Made by a program: the position numbers and the translations under genes
The notes under the pieces: model-generated
What the model saw: only the letters and a program-made list of their open reading frames with translations
What the model was told of the DNA's origin: nothing
The model's database searches: none
Assembly (NCBI GenBank): GCA_002699585.1
Contig: PABP01000009.1
Coordinates: 124,001 to 188,000 of the forward strand
Length of the DNA stretch: 64,000 nucleotides
Source of the DNA: Anaerolineaceae bacterium
GTDB taxonomy: Bacteria > Chloroflexota > Anaerolineae > Aggregatilineales > Phototrophicaceae
Reading direction: 5' to 3'
In this document: positions 8,757 to 18,030 of the stretch, in pieces
How positions within the stretch are numbered: position 1 is the first letter of the stretch
Layout: each line of letters begins with the position of its first letter

Positions 8757-8975
8757 CTAGGATTCGCTGGTGGTTGTATTGCTGGATGCCTCGCGTCGCG
8801 ACATCACATAGCCAACCAGCGCCACCGCGCCCAAACCACCCAACAACAACAGCATGCTGATGCCCGGAGGCGCTGTTTCCACTTCTGTAGCGGCCTCTTC
8901 CTGGGCCAGGACGGTTGCTGTCGTCAGCAGCAGTAGGGCAATGGTCAAGAGTGTTGGATTCAACCGTAGTTGCAT
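8757..8975 (-). CDS. Small exported single-pass membrane protein
   Basis: The 72-residue product has an N-terminal signal-like hydrophobic stretch (about 6-22, ending TVLAQE), an acidic Glu/Thr linker and a C-terminal transmembrane segment (ISMLLLLGGLGAVALVGYVM) with a short basic stop. I start it at the ATG at 8975 because GAGGAAA lies just upstream; the frame stays open 51 bases further. It lies between a cytochrome c gene and ccmE on the same strand. Its size recalls small accessory proteins such as CcmD, but no homology can be claimed. Confidence 0.6.
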   Translation of the reverse strand: MQLRLNPTLLTIALLLLTTATVLAQEEAATEVETAPPGISMLLLLGGLGAVALVGYVMSRREASSNTTTSES

Positions 8976-9088
8976 AGAGATTTCCTCAGTTTGCTGTGCG
9001 CTTGGTCTGTGCGCTGATAAACACATTTAGTCTTTAGGTCTCTATTGTACCGTGTTCCTGCCCGTCTCAATAGCGTAACTTGTCGTTT

Positions 9089-9829
9089 TTAATCTGTATC
9101 TTCTGGCAATTGATCCTGGCTCATCAAATACGCGACCAGGTCTGCCAGTTGCTGCACATCCATGCGCTGGCCGAAGTTGGTCGGCATCAAATTAGGCGCG
9201 TATGGCTCTACCACATAGTCGTTCGGGTGCAGGATAGACTCTACCAGGTAGTGGACATCACTATATCCCTCGAATTGCGCCAGGGCCAAGCGTTCTTCGT
9301 CAACGCGCGTCCAGGTGCCCTCAGTGGGTGGGGCGGCTTCGCCTTCGTGGCAACCAGAGCAGCCCAACGGCGTGCCGTCAAGCGCGTCTTCCATGCCATT
9401 ATATAGCAACTGCCCATTGAAGCTGTCGCCCATGATCGTTTCTAACTCAGCGAGTGCCGCTTCGACATCATCACCGACAGCATTCGCCGCCAATATCGTG
9501 CTGACATCCGTTAGCGCCAGTGTATTGCCAATCAGCGCGTTGATCTCTAGATCACTCGGTTCATAGCCGCAGTCGATGGCCAACTGCTGGTAGATATTCG
9601 CCAGCCGGAACATATTCGCCAGGGCCAGGTCGCTGTCACCTTCAAAATCCAGCGGCAGCGCGGCTTGCAAGCCTTCGATCTGAGTCGCCATATTCGATGG
9701 ATCGCAGGCATCAGGGCTGCTTTCGCCCTGGGCCACGAGTAATATGCCAGCAGACATCATGGCAACTACCAGCGATACAATGGCCAATAGACGGTAGGAT
9801 AAGATACGGCGACGGGTAAACATGGTCAT
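9089..9829 (-). CDS. Exported monoheme cytochrome c
   Basis: The 246-residue protein has a basic start and signal or anchor helix (to about 35), a helical region with two cysteines (CDPS, IDCGY), and a C-terminal cytochrome c domain with CSGCH (residues 157-161) and a probable axial Met in NLMPTNFG. The C-terminal 85 residues match the C-terminal cytochrome domain of the 493-residue protein at 9915, including LVESILHPNDYVV, so the two share a duplicated module. The ATG at 9829 is preceded by GGAGG; the ATG at 9823 is equally possible. A terminator separates it from the bc-complex genes upstream, so it may have its own promoter. Confidence 0.82.
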   Translation of the reverse strand: MTMFTRRRILSYRLLAIVSLVVAMMSAGILLVAQGESSPDACDPSNMATQIEGLQAALPLDFEGDSDLALANMFRLANIYQQLAIDCGYEPSDLEINALIGNTLALTDVSTILAANAVGDDVEAALAELETIMGDSFNGQLLYNGMEDALDGTPLGCSGCHEGEAAPPTEGTWTRVDEERLALAQFEGYSDVHYLVESILHPNDYVVEPYAPNLMPTNFGQRMDVQQLADLVAYLMSQDQLPEDTD

Positions 9830-9841
9830 CAATCCTCCAAC

Positions 9842-9872
9842 AAAAAACCCCCGCCAGTGTAGGGCAGGGGTT
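9842..9872 (-). terminator. Rho-independent terminator after the bc-complex genes
   Basis: AACCCCCGCC (846-855 of kb 9) pairs with GGCAGGGGTT (9863-9872) with one mismatch and a 7-base loop. On the minus strand it is followed by six T residues. It closes the Rieske-cytochrome b-cytochrome c transcript. Confidence 0.85.
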
Positions 9873-9914
9873 CTTATGTGACTAGATGGAGTTGGCGTTA
9901 TTTACTGGCCAACC

Positions 9915-11396
9915 TTACTCGCCGTAGCTTGCAACGTATGCGATGATGTCAGCAATGTCTTGCAGCGTCAACTGCTCGGCATAGTTCTGCGGCATCGCGC
10001 CAGCAGCCCAGCCATCGACTACATAAGCATTCGGATACAGGATACTCTCAACCACGTACTGTTCCGCTGTGTAGCCCGCAAACTGCGACTCGTTCAGACG
10101 TTGGCTGTTGATGTTTGCCCATTGTGTAGTCGTATCTGGGGCTGCAGCACCACCCAGGTGGCAACCGGAGCAGCCCAGGCGTGCGCTTGTGCTTGTCAGT
10201 TGCGCACCCGTGTATAGCTGTTCGCCTCGTGCGGAGTCGCCTGTTACATCAGCCAGAGCTTCAACTACCGCCATGACATCCGCATTGTAGGGGTCACCCG
10301 CCAGATTTTCGACAGGCTCACCAGACTGGACCAGGGCACCATCTGCCGGAATCTTGCCGAACTGCGCGACTGCGTACAGATCGTCGAGTGTCCAATCGTC
10401 GCCCTTATCCCAGTTCAGGATGTAGTTGACGATGTCACTGATCTTGTCGTCACTGAGTGGACCGCCTGCACGTTGGGACCAGGCGACCATCTGGTTGCCA
10501 TCCCACACAAACTGGCTGCCGGGGCGGCCATGAATGAGTGTCGTTGTCACATAGGCCTGCAAGTCACCACCGAAGCTGTACTGTGTCAGGCGTGACGTAT
10601 TATCACGGACAATTTCAGAAACAAGCCGTTGGTCGTCAGCCGCCAGGGCTTCAGACACGCCGGGCAAGTAACCTGCGATGAAAGCTGGTTCCAGGGCGGC
10701 AAGCTGTTCTGTACGCTGCGCGTACAGTGGGTCAAGCTGCTCTTGTAGCACAGCGATGTGCAACGGCAGATTTTGCTGCAATACCGCGTTGATTTCTTCC
10801 TGGATCGTGCCTGTTTCTTCTTCAGTCAGGTCTTCATTGGCCAACTGAGAAACTAGATCACGATACTCAACTTCCAGGTCGGTGTAATTGGTATCTGTCA
10901 GGTCATTGATCTCTTCAATGCGTTCCGCGATCTCTACCGCACGGGCCGCACCTTCTTCAGTTTCGCGGTCCAGCGTGGCAATTTCCGCAAAGAGTGCTTC
11001 GCGTTCGCCTTCACGGGCATCGTCACCACTATCGACGCCCAGCAGGTCGCCCATCTGGCTATCCAAATCGTCGATCTGGCGCTCATAAGCGGAGATTTGC
11101 ACGTTCAGGTCTGCCATATAGTCATGGCCGAACATCATTGGATTGTTCAGGCCCGGTGCGCGATTGGCGATACCTAAACCATTCGGCCCGTGGCAGGTCG
11201 AGCAGTTGGCGGCGAACAGTTCGGCGCCACGCTCAATTGAACGTCCGTTGTGTTGGTCTACGAAGGCCGCCATACGGGCCGGTTCGTTGATAGCGACCCA
11301 GCCCAGCAGGACCATGACCGCTACGAACGCGACGATACCCGTAAAGATACGCCCTTCGAGCGTTGGGATGACAAAATTACTCAAGAAGCCTTTCAT
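9915..11396 (-). CDS. Membrane-anchored diheme cytochrome c with coiled-coil insert (bc complex)
   Basis: The 493-residue protein has an uncleaved N-terminal helix (about 17-36), a first cytochrome c motif CSTCH at 65-69 and a second CSGCH at 409-413 with axial Met candidate in GAMPQNY. Between the first CXXCH and the rest of that heme domain lies about 140 residues of charged heptad-like sequence (from about 98 to 245), predicted as coiled coil. The fold resumes at RPGSQFVWDGNQMVAW and ISDIVNYIL. It follows cytochrome b by 18 bp, so it is the likely cytochrome c subunit of the quinol-oxidising complex. Its C-terminal domain is paralogous to the protein at 9089. Confidence 0.85.
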   Translation of the reverse strand: MKGFLSNFVIPTLEGRIFTGIVAFVAVMVLLGWVAINEPARMAAFVDQHNGRSIERGAELFAANCSTCHGPNGLGIANRAPGLNNPMMFGHDYMADLNVQISAYERQIDDLDSQMGDLLGVDSGDDAREGEREALFAEIATLDRETEEGAARAVEIAERIEEINDLTDTNYTDLEVEYRDLVSQLANEDLTEEETGTIQEEINAVLQQNLPLHIAVLQEQLDPLYAQRTEQLAALEPAFIAGYLPGVSEALAADDQRLVSEIVRDNTSRLTQYSFGGDLQAYVTTTLIHGRPGSQFVWDGNQMVAWSQRAGGPLSDDKISDIVNYILNWDKGDDWTLDDLYAVAQFGKIPADGALVQSGEPVENLAGDPYNADVMAVVEALADVTGDSARGEQLYTGAQLTSTSARLGCSGCHLGGAAAPDTTTQWANINSQRLNESQFAGYTAEQYVVESILYPNAYVVDGWAAGAMPQNYAEQLTLQDIADIIAYVASYGE

Positions 11397-11414
11397 GCGC
11401 CTCCCGTCCTCTTT

Positions 11415-13265
11415 TTAGTCGAAGTAAGCCGAGTCTTCGTGCAGATAAATGTGCGCTGTCGCAATACTGCGATGAATAACTGGCTCACCCAATTCATTCA
11501 AAACTGGCTCACCGGTTTCTTCGTCGATTTGATATACATACTGGGGTGTACCATCCGCGTTGTATTGCGGCACGCCGGCCTCAATCACGACGGTATCCCA
11601 GCTAATGACCAGGTCAATGCGACGCAGGTTGTCCTGCCAAGGCACAACAATCATCGCACCCCAGGCATTCGGTAGCTCTGACGCGCGATGTTCGATTTCT
11701 TCATCGAGTTCTTCAAGTACCGCGAGCAGTTCAGGCGCATCACCCGGTACAACTGAGAATCGTGATGGAATCTGGCCTGCAGGCAAGTGCGCTACCCCCA
11801 GGTCTGTGACCATTGTATTGAACACGCTCTCGCTAGCATACATCGGCACAGTGGTGATTTCTTCTTCAAACTGAGCGACGGCGTCGCGTGTTGACTGGCC
11901 TTCCAAAGTATGCAACTGTTCGGTTGTATACATACCCGGTACAGCCTGGTCGAACGGAATTGTCCGTGCAGCACCCACCGCATTATGCGCGGGTTCCTTG
12001 GTTATCTCATGCAGAATTTCCGTTTCAGCCGATGTCGCAACCGCGAATTCCGGCAGACCCATGTAGCTGAGGACCGTCGCAAATGAGACAAGGAACATTG
12101 CAGCGGTCAGCATCCAGCGACGATGCGCATAACGGCGGCTGGGGGTCACATCCAGGTAAGGGATGGCTGCTAGCAGGCCGAGTGCTGCGGTTGGGAAGAA
12201 AATACCCCAGAAGAACTTATCGCCTAGCTTCAGCGCACCCTGAATCCACAAGAAGTACCAGGGAGCTGTCGTGCCCAGCGGTGTGACCTGCGGATCCGCA
12301 TGATTTTCTAGCGGGGCATGGTAGAACCAGATGCACAACACGGTCATAATCAGGGTCGTCACCGCGATCCACAAAATCTCGTTGGAGAGAATGTCCGGGA
12401 TGAAGTAGACACGCTTATCCAGGGGCACGCGCTTGGCCGTATCCTCACCGATATTCTCAGCTTGGGGTGGCAGGCTGTGTCCGTGAATGATGACCTTGTA
12501 GTAATGAACACCCGTAAAGATGAACAAGAACAGCGGTAGCGCCAACACATGCAACAAATAGAAGCGCAACAGACCGTTGGCCCCTAATTCCGGCGCACCA
12601 CGCACAATCAAGTTGACTTGTTCACCGATAACCGGGGTTGCTTCCGCCATCGACGCACCAATCGTCACCGCCCAGAGCGCTAACTGGTCCCAGGGCAGCA
12701 GATAACCGGTGAAGCTCAACAAGCCCGTGATCACCAGCAGCAGCAAGCCCGTAAACCACGTAAATTGGCGGGGCTTTTTATAACTACCTGTGATCCACGT
12801 TCGCATCATATGCAGCGCGACGATAATCACCATCGCTTCCGCACCCAGACGGTGCATATCGCGCATAAATTGCCCCAGCGGCACATTGCTGAGAATATTC
12901 AGCATATTGCCATAGGCAATTTCTGGTGATGGCGTGTACCAGAACATCAATAACAAGCCAGTGATCGTCTCAAAAACGACGAAATAAGTAGAAAGCCAAC
13001 CTAAACGGAAGGTTGGGTACACGCCAGTCATATCTTGATGATAATAACCGGGGCGCATATGCATCCAGAAGCCATCCGCATGGGGCTGCAAGCGCGGGTT
13101 CGGACGACGACTGGGCGCGTCACCCCGCATAGCCTCGCGGATGTCCTGAATGTTCATGCCCGCCGTTATGCGTTCAACGGTTTCGTTGACGCCTTCTACA
13201 ACGGCTTTGCGTAAACCCTTTTCCTTTACATCATCGAGGAAAGAGGGAAACGGGAGGATCGACAT
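11415..13265 (-). CDS. Cytochrome b (b6 plus subunit IV fused) with C-terminal extension
   Basis: This is the quinol-oxidising membrane subunit of a bc/b6f-type complex. Heme ligands are H138 and H152 (13 residues between) and H239 and H254 (14 between); the 14-residue spacing is the b6 pattern. The LLPWDQLALW and NPVIGE-like loop (TPVIGEQVN) fit the quinol site. Helices of the subunit IV half run from about 295 to 402, so both halves are fused. The Qo motif reads TTAPWYFLW, lacking the Glu of the usual PEWY. About 200 soluble residues follow (420-616) with no family I recognise. At 616 residues it is far longer than the roughly 380-430 typical of cytochrome b. Confidence 0.92.
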   Translation of the reverse strand: MSILPFPSFLDDVKEKGLRKAVVEGVNETVERITAGMNIQDIREAMRGDAPSRRPNPRLQPHADGFWMHMRPGYYHQDMTGVYPTFRLGWLSTYFVVFETITGLLLMFWYTPSPEIAYGNMLNILSNVPLGQFMRDMHRLGAEAMVIIVALHMMRTWITGSYKKPRQFTWFTGLLLLVITGLLSFTGYLLPWDQLALWAVTIGASMAEATPVIGEQVNLIVRGAPELGANGLLRFYLLHVLALPLFLFIFTGVHYYKVIIHGHSLPPQAENIGEDTAKRVPLDKRVYFIPDILSNEILWIAVTTLIMTVLCIWFYHAPLENHADPQVTPLGTTAPWYFLWIQGALKLGDKFFWGIFFPTAALGLLAAIPYLDVTPSRRYAHRRWMLTAAMFLVSFATVLSYMGLPEFAVATSAETEILHEITKEPAHNAVGAARTIPFDQAVPGMYTTEQLHTLEGQSTRDAVAQFEEEITTVPMYASESVFNTMVTDLGVAHLPAGQIPSRFSVVPGDAPELLAVLEELDEEIEHRASELPNAWGAMIVVPWQDNLRRIDLVISWDTVVIEAGVPQYNADGTPQYVYQIDEETGEPVLNELGEPVIHRSIATAHIYLHEDSAYFD

Positions 13266-13304
13266 ATTTCCAAAACCTCTCTAAATGGCTACCAGTAAGA
13301 TCGC

Positions 13305-13904
13305 TTAACCGTTGGCGGGACCGGTGATCTTCGAACCGGTGTTGACACGGATTTCCGCGATTGTCTTGCCTTCAGGGATCGGGATAGGATCGCCTGTATC
13401 GTCCGTGACTGCCGAAGTACCATCGGTAAAGATGATCGTCGAGCTAAAGCGGTCCAGGCCGCGCGGGGCAGGGCCTTCAATGTAGCTGCCATCCCGTGTG
13501 AACTTAGACCCATGACACGGACATTCAAAGCGCACGTTCGATGCGACCCACTTCGGCAGGCAGCCCAGATGCGTGCAAACGCCATAAAGCGCGAGAATGC
13601 CATTTTCAGTATTGCTGACGTGGAAGCGACCTGCGGCCACCCATTCCGGTGCTGCCCCTACTGGCGGCAAATCAGCCGGGTTGAAGGGGAACACACCACC
13701 AAATTCGCCCTCACGGAACCGCGGGAAGACAAACCAGAGCAAGCCAGCACCAGCTTGTCCCAACAGCAGTGCAATCGACGCGCCCCAGATGTAATACATA
13801 AACTCGCGGCGCGTAGGCGCATCCATCCGAACAGTCGGTTCATTTGTGTCTGTTGATGGCCTTGCAACGCTTGCCCGCTCAACGGCTTGGGTTGTTGTTG
13901 CCAT
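13305..13904 (-). CDS. Rieske iron-sulfur protein
   Basis: The Rieske subunit accepts the first quinol electron and passes it to cytochrome c. The 199-residue protein has a Tat-like basic patch ([12 protein letters not shown]), one membrane anchor (about 37-59) and the [2Fe-2S] cluster-binding boxes CTHLGC (110-115) and CPCHGSKF (128-135), with ligands C110, H112, C128 and H131 and the disulfide pair C115/C130. It is the first gene of the operon, 39 bp before cytochrome b. The RREF element with nearby hydrophobic residues suggests folding before export, as known for Rieske proteins. Confidence 0.95.
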   Translation of the reverse strand: MATTTQAVERASVARPSTDTNEPTVRMDAPTRREFMYYIWGASIALLLGQAGAGLLWFVFPRFREGEFGGVFPFNPADLPPVGAAPEWVAAGRFHVSNTENGILALYGVCTHLGCLPKWVASNVRFECPCHGSKFTRDGSYIEGPAPRGLDRFSSTIIFTDGTSAVTDDTGDPIPIPEGKTIAEIRVNTGSKITGPANG

Positions 13905-14411
13905 ACAGCTAGGCTCCTCTTGTACTCATAGCTTTGTACTCGTAACCTCAGCTTCGAGGTCATTGATAGTTTGAATGCAGGTAATTATGACGACTAGATG
14001 GGCAATTGGCAAGCTCAACTAAGGAATTGAAAAAGGTGCTGTCAACACTTGCCAACGACGATGTTAACATCTATATGCGAAAAATGTCACAAATGCATCA
14101 ATGAGAAATATAGCACAGGAATGAGGGTAAGTCAAAGCAGGATTAAGTCCCCAAAAACCAAAACCAAACGAAAGGTCAATATATTATTAAAATTTAATAC
14201 ATTAAAAATAATTGACTTGTTACTTGGATAAATGATACGAAAGCTAGACAAGCGTACATCACCGTGTACCTATATAGCTGTTATATAAAATGAAGCCAGT
14301 GCTTATTAATACGATACACAACCGATAGGCGGTCTTGGATAGCGGAGCTATATCAAGGCTTAACAGGGTTGCCCATTGCTTAGGTTGTGGCTGAGGTCCA
14401 TAATATGACCC
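13905..14411. promoter_or_regulatory. Divergent intergenic region with AT-rich patch
   Basis: This 507-bp stretch separates the divergent Rieske and corA genes and must hold both promoters. The part at about 14,140-14,240 is strikingly A/T-rich compared with both sides. I see no M-box or other Mg riboswitch before corA, no convincing operator, and only short unsupported open frames. Confidence 0.5.
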
Positions 14412-15341
14412 ATGGCGACAAATATACTCACTTATGGACCCGTAACCTGGATGGATATCGTCCAGCCGACGCCTGCAGACGTGGAACTGCTGCAGGAGAG
14501 GTTCCCTTTCATACATCCACTCAACCTTGAAGACGTTCGCAGCCCGATGGAACGTCCCAAAATTGACGAAAACGATAACTACCTGTTTATCGTGATGCAC
14601 TTTCCTCTGTTTGATACGCGCCAATCGCTATCACGCCCGCGAGAAGTCGACCTGATTGTGGGGCGCGGTTTTGTAGTCACAGTGCATGATGGCGTACTCA
14701 AGCCCCTGACCAGCCTGTACGAACTTTGCGAAGAAGATGATATGCAGCTTCAGCGCTTTTTAGGGCGGGGGGCCAATCATGCTTTCTATACCATCATTGA
14801 CCAACTCGTCGATTACGTGCTCCCCATCCTGCGCAAAGTCGATACCAACATTCGGGAAATTGAAGAAGAGATCTTCACGCAGGATACGCGCGAGGTCATC
14901 CGCGATATTTCTCTGGTCCGCCGTGACGTCATTGCCCTGCGCCGTATCATTCGCCAGCAAGTGCCCATTATTGAGCAGCTAGAGCAGGTCGAGCATCCCA
15001 TTATTCATGAAGACCTGGAAGAATATTTTGGCGACATCGCGGACCATGTGCACAAAGCGCGCGACATCATCGATGAAAATTACGAGATTATCACCAGCCT
15101 GGCCGATACAGCCGATACGCTCGCTAGCCATAAAATCAATGAAGTTATGCGTATCCTGACGGTCATCAGCGTGATTATGCTGCCATTGACCTTGATCTCC
15201 AGCATCTATGGCATGAATATACCTCTGCCCGGTCAGGATGATTTCCGACAGGAGTCGGATGCATTCTGGTTGATTGCTGTGTTTATGGTGGTTATTTCAG
15301 TATTAATGCTCTGGTATTTTAGAAAGCGACACTGGTTATGA
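14412..15341 (+). CDS. corA: CorA-family magnesium/divalent cation transporter
   Basis: CorA proteins form pentameric channels for Mg2+ (sometimes Co2+ or Ni2+). The 309-residue product has a cytoplasmic alpha/beta domain (about 1-160), a long charged helix rich in Glu/Arg (about 165-245), and two C-terminal transmembrane helices. The selectivity signature sits at 267-269 (IYGMNIPLPG), right after the first helix, and the chain ends with a basic tail (FRKRHWL). It overlaps the rnd start by ATGA, so the two are translated from one message. The ribosome-binding site is weak, so the exact start is the least certain part. Confidence 0.9.
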   Translation: MATNILTYGPVTWMDIVQPTPADVELLQERFPFIHPLNLEDVRSPMERPKIDENDNYLFIVMHFPLFDTRQSLSRPREVDLIVGRGFVVTVHDGVLKPLTSLYELCEEDDMQLQRFLGRGANHAFYTIIDQLVDYVLPILRKVDTNIREIEEEIFTQDTREVIRDISLVRRDVIALRRIIRQQVPIIEQLEQVEHPIIHEDLEEYFGDIADHVHKARDIIDENYEIITSLADTADTLASHKINEVMRILTVISVIMLPLTLISSIYGMNIPLPGQDDFRQESDAFWLIAVFMVVISVLMLWYFRKRHWL

Positions 15342-16477
15342 GCGTGCCGTCTTTACCTCCGGCCACTTTCATCACAACATACGACGCGCTCTGCCAACTT
15401 GTTGAGCAGCTTTCCCAGGAAACCTTGATTGCTCTGGATACTGAATCCAACAGCATGCATGCTTATCGTGGCCGTGTATGCCTGATTCAGCTATCCACCC
15501 GCGAAAAAGACTACATCATCGACCCGCTTGCCATCACGGATATGCAGCCTCTCGGCCAGTTGCTCGTTGCCCCGTCGATTGAAAAAATCTTCCACGCTGC
15601 CGAGTACGACCTCATCTGTATGCAGCGTGATTTTGGCTTTTCCATTATCAATGTGTTCGATACGATGTTGGCTTCGCGTTTGTTGGGTGTGCCGCACGTC
15701 GGGTTAGCTGATGTCCTGGCGGCCCATTTTGGCGTCAAGCCGGATAAGCGTCATCAGCTTGATGACTGGGGCGAACGCCCACTGCCGGAAGAAAGCCTGA
15801 TCTATGCCCAGATGGACACGCATTATTTGCCCAGCCTGCGCGATGAGCTGCGCACGGAACTGGTCGATGCCCATCTGTTAGAGGAAGCCACCGAAATTTT
15901 CCGGGATTTGCAGTACATCGATGTTGAGGAAAAACAGTTCGACCCGGATGGCTATTGGAAGATTGGCCGTCCACGTGCTCTCAATCGCCGCGAGATGACG
16001 TACCTGCGTGAGTTCTATCTCATACGAGATGCCATCGCCCAGGAAGAAGATGTGCCGCCCTATAAAATCATGAGCAATAAAGCCATGGTCAAGCTGGCCC
16101 AGAGGCCGCCGACCAACTTTAGGGACCTCTTCAATATGCGCGAACTCTCGCCTAAGTACGTCCGCGAATATGGTGAAGACATACTCAATGCTGCCGAACG
16201 TGGTGAGCAGGGTAAAGCCCCGCGTCCACCACGTACTCCCCGTAAAGACCCGGTCATGATCGACCGCTATTCCGCGCTGCATGCTTGGCGTAAAGGCCTC
16301 GCCGAAGAGCGAGGCATTGATAGCAGCTTGATTTTGCCCAAATCTCTGCTCTGGCAAATCGCCGAGCAATTGCCCACGTCGCGTCAACACCTCAGTCAGA
16401 TAACGGGTATGGGCCCCTGGCGGATGGATCGTTATGGTGAAGACATCCTGGCGATTACCCAGCACTTAAAAGGTTAA
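15338..16477 (+). CDS. rnd: Ribonuclease D
   Basis: RNase D is a 3'-5' exoribonuclease acting in tRNA maturation and RNA turnover. The 379-residue protein has the DEDD catalytic set: LIALDTESNSMH (first D and E), HAAEYDLICMQ (third acid) and YAQMDTHYLPSL (the DEDDy Tyr and Asp). One or two HRDC-type helical domains follow (about 205-300 and 305-375; the latter contains WRKGLAEERGIDSSLILPKS). Length matches the family. It is coupled to corA by a 4-bp overlap, an arrangement with no obvious functional logic. Cell location is cytoplasmic. Confidence 0.92.
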   Translation: MSVPSLPPATFITTYDALCQLVEQLSQETLIALDTESNSMHAYRGRVCLIQLSTREKDYIIDPLAITDMQPLGQLLVAPSIEKIFHAAEYDLICMQRDFGFSIINVFDTMLASRLLGVPHVGLADVLAAHFGVKPDKRHQLDDWGERPLPEESLIYAQMDTHYLPSLRDELRTELVDAHLLEEATEIFRDLQYIDVEEKQFDPDGYWKIGRPRALNRREMTYLREFYLIRDAIAQEEDVPPYKIMSNKAMVKLAQRPPTNFRDLFNMRELSPKYVREYGEDILNAAERGEQGKAPRPPRTPRKDPVMIDRYSALHAWRKGLAEERGIDSSLILPKSLLWQIAEQLPTSRQHLSQITGMGPWRMDRYGEDILAITQHLKG

Positions 16478-16588
16478 GCCTACCTGAGTGGGTAGCATAA
16501 TCACCTGCTGAAAGCCCCATTCTGCCGTACAATAGACCCAACTGCGCAACTTCCACAAACCTGCCATACCTTTAAGGAAAGGACGCTC

Positions 16589-17992
16589 ATGCGCATCGGA
16601 TTTTATGGAGCAGCGCGCACTGTGACTGGCTCCAAACACCTCATTGATGTCAATGGCAAGCGCATTTTACTGGACTGCGGGATGGTCCAGGGTAAACGCC
16701 GAGAAAGCTACGAAGCCAACGTTCATCTGCCGTTTGATGCCAGCTCTATCGACATGATGGTGCTGTCCCATGCCCACATCGACCACAGTGGCAACATTCC
16801 TAACCTGGTCAAAAGCGGCTTCCAGGGGGACATCATCTGCACCGCCGCTACCCGCGATTTGTGCGCCACGATGCTGGCGGATAGCGCCTACATTCAGCAA
16901 CGCGATGTCGAGTACGTCAACAAACGCCGCAAGAAAAAGGGTGAGCCGCCCGTTGATCCGATCTATACCCAGGATGATGTCATCACAGCGATGGGCTACT
17001 ATGTGACCCAATCCTACTCGCGCTCGCGTATGATCGCGCCCGATATCCAGCTCACACTGCATGATGCGGGCCACATGCTGGGTAGCGCCATTGTTCAGCT
17101 TGATATTCTGGACCATGACACCAACGAAGAAGTGCGCCTCGTCTTCAGTGGCGACCTGGGCCGCGCCGGTATCCCCATCATCCGGGACCCAACCCGTATC
17201 GAAGGCGCAGACATCCTTATTATGGAAAGTACCTATGGCAATCGCCTGCATGATCCCTATCCCGATGCGGAAAAAGAGCTAGAGCGTATCGTTCTGGAAA
17301 CTTACCATCGCGGTGGCTCCATTGTGATGCCGGCTTTCGCTGTTGGACGCACGCAGCAGTTGGTCTACACGCTGCATCGCCTGATGGACACGGGTGATAT
17401 TCCGAAGATTCCCGTCTTTGTGGATAGCCCGCTGGCCGTGAATACGACCAGTGTCTTTGGCCTGCATCCCGAAGTGTACGATGCGGAAACGCGCGAGTTT
17501 ATTCTGGAATTGGGCAAACCAAATCCCTTTGGCTTCAATATGTTGACCTATATTCACAGTGTGGAAGAGAGCAAGCAGCTTAATTTCCACCGCGAACCCT
17601 GTATCATCATCAGCGCCAGCGGTATGGCCGAATTCGGTCGCGTGGTGCATCACATCAAGAACCGCATCGAAAATCCCAACCACACGATTCTGATTACGGG
17701 TTGGCAAGCACCGCATACGCTGGGCCGCAAATTGGTCGATAAGCTGGATACGGTGCGCATCTTTGGCGATGAGTATCATCGCAAGGCCCATGTCGAAGTG
17801 CTCAACGGCTTCAGCGGCCATGCCGACCGTGACGAGTTGTTGGCCTGGGTGCATGCCATGCAGCGTCGCCCGCAGCGGACCTTCCTGGTACATGGCGAAG
17901 AAGAATCCGCGCTGGCGTTGGCCAATTCCCTGCGTGAACTCGAAGGCCTGACTGTTGATGTGCCGCAGTTGCTACAAAAATATGATGTATGA
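16589..17992 (+). CDS. MBL-fold beta-CASP ribonuclease-like protein
   Basis: The 467-residue protein is a metallo-beta-lactamase-fold hydrolase with a beta-CASP insert, the architecture of RNA-processing nucleases related to CPSF-73. The metal motif HAHIDHSG is at 61-68. The second metal histidine is in LHDAGHMLGSA and the third acid in VFSGDLGR. The beta-CASP region contains GGSIVMPAFAVGRTQQLVY, and the C-terminal RMMBL part holds FSGHADRDELL. A purine-rich element (AAGGAAAGGA) precedes the start. It most likely cleaves RNA in the cytoplasm; the target is unknown. Confidence 0.9.
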   Translation: MRIGFYGAARTVTGSKHLIDVNGKRILLDCGMVQGKRRESYEANVHLPFDASSIDMMVLSHAHIDHSGNIPNLVKSGFQGDIICTAATRDLCATMLADSAYIQQRDVEYVNKRRKKKGEPPVDPIYTQDDVITAMGYYVTQSYSRSRMIAPDIQLTLHDAGHMLGSAIVQLDILDHDTNEEVRLVFSGDLGRAGIPIIRDPTRIEGADILIMESTYGNRLHDPYPDAEKELERIVLETYHRGGSIVMPAFAVGRTQQLVYTLHRLMDTGDIPKIPVFVDSPLAVNTTSVFGLHPEVYDAETREFILELGKPNPFGFNMLTYIHSVEESKQLNFHREPCIIISASGMAEFGRVVHHIKNRIENPNHTILITGWQAPHTLGRKLVDKLDTVRIFGDEYHRKAHVEVLNGFSGHADRDELLAWVHAMQRRPQRTFLVHGEEESALALANSLRELEGLTVDVPQLLQKYDV

Positions 17993-18030
17993 TAGGTTTA
18001 GGCAACAACAAGGTTGCATGCGTATAGTAG

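Noticed and set aside
14049-14231. A 60-codon plus-strand frame in the A/T-rich gap
   Set aside because: Composition-driven low-complexity product with no start context.
14232-14411. Possible Mg riboswitch (M-box) before corA
   Set aside because: I could not find the conserved M-box elements or a leader hairpin with terminator.
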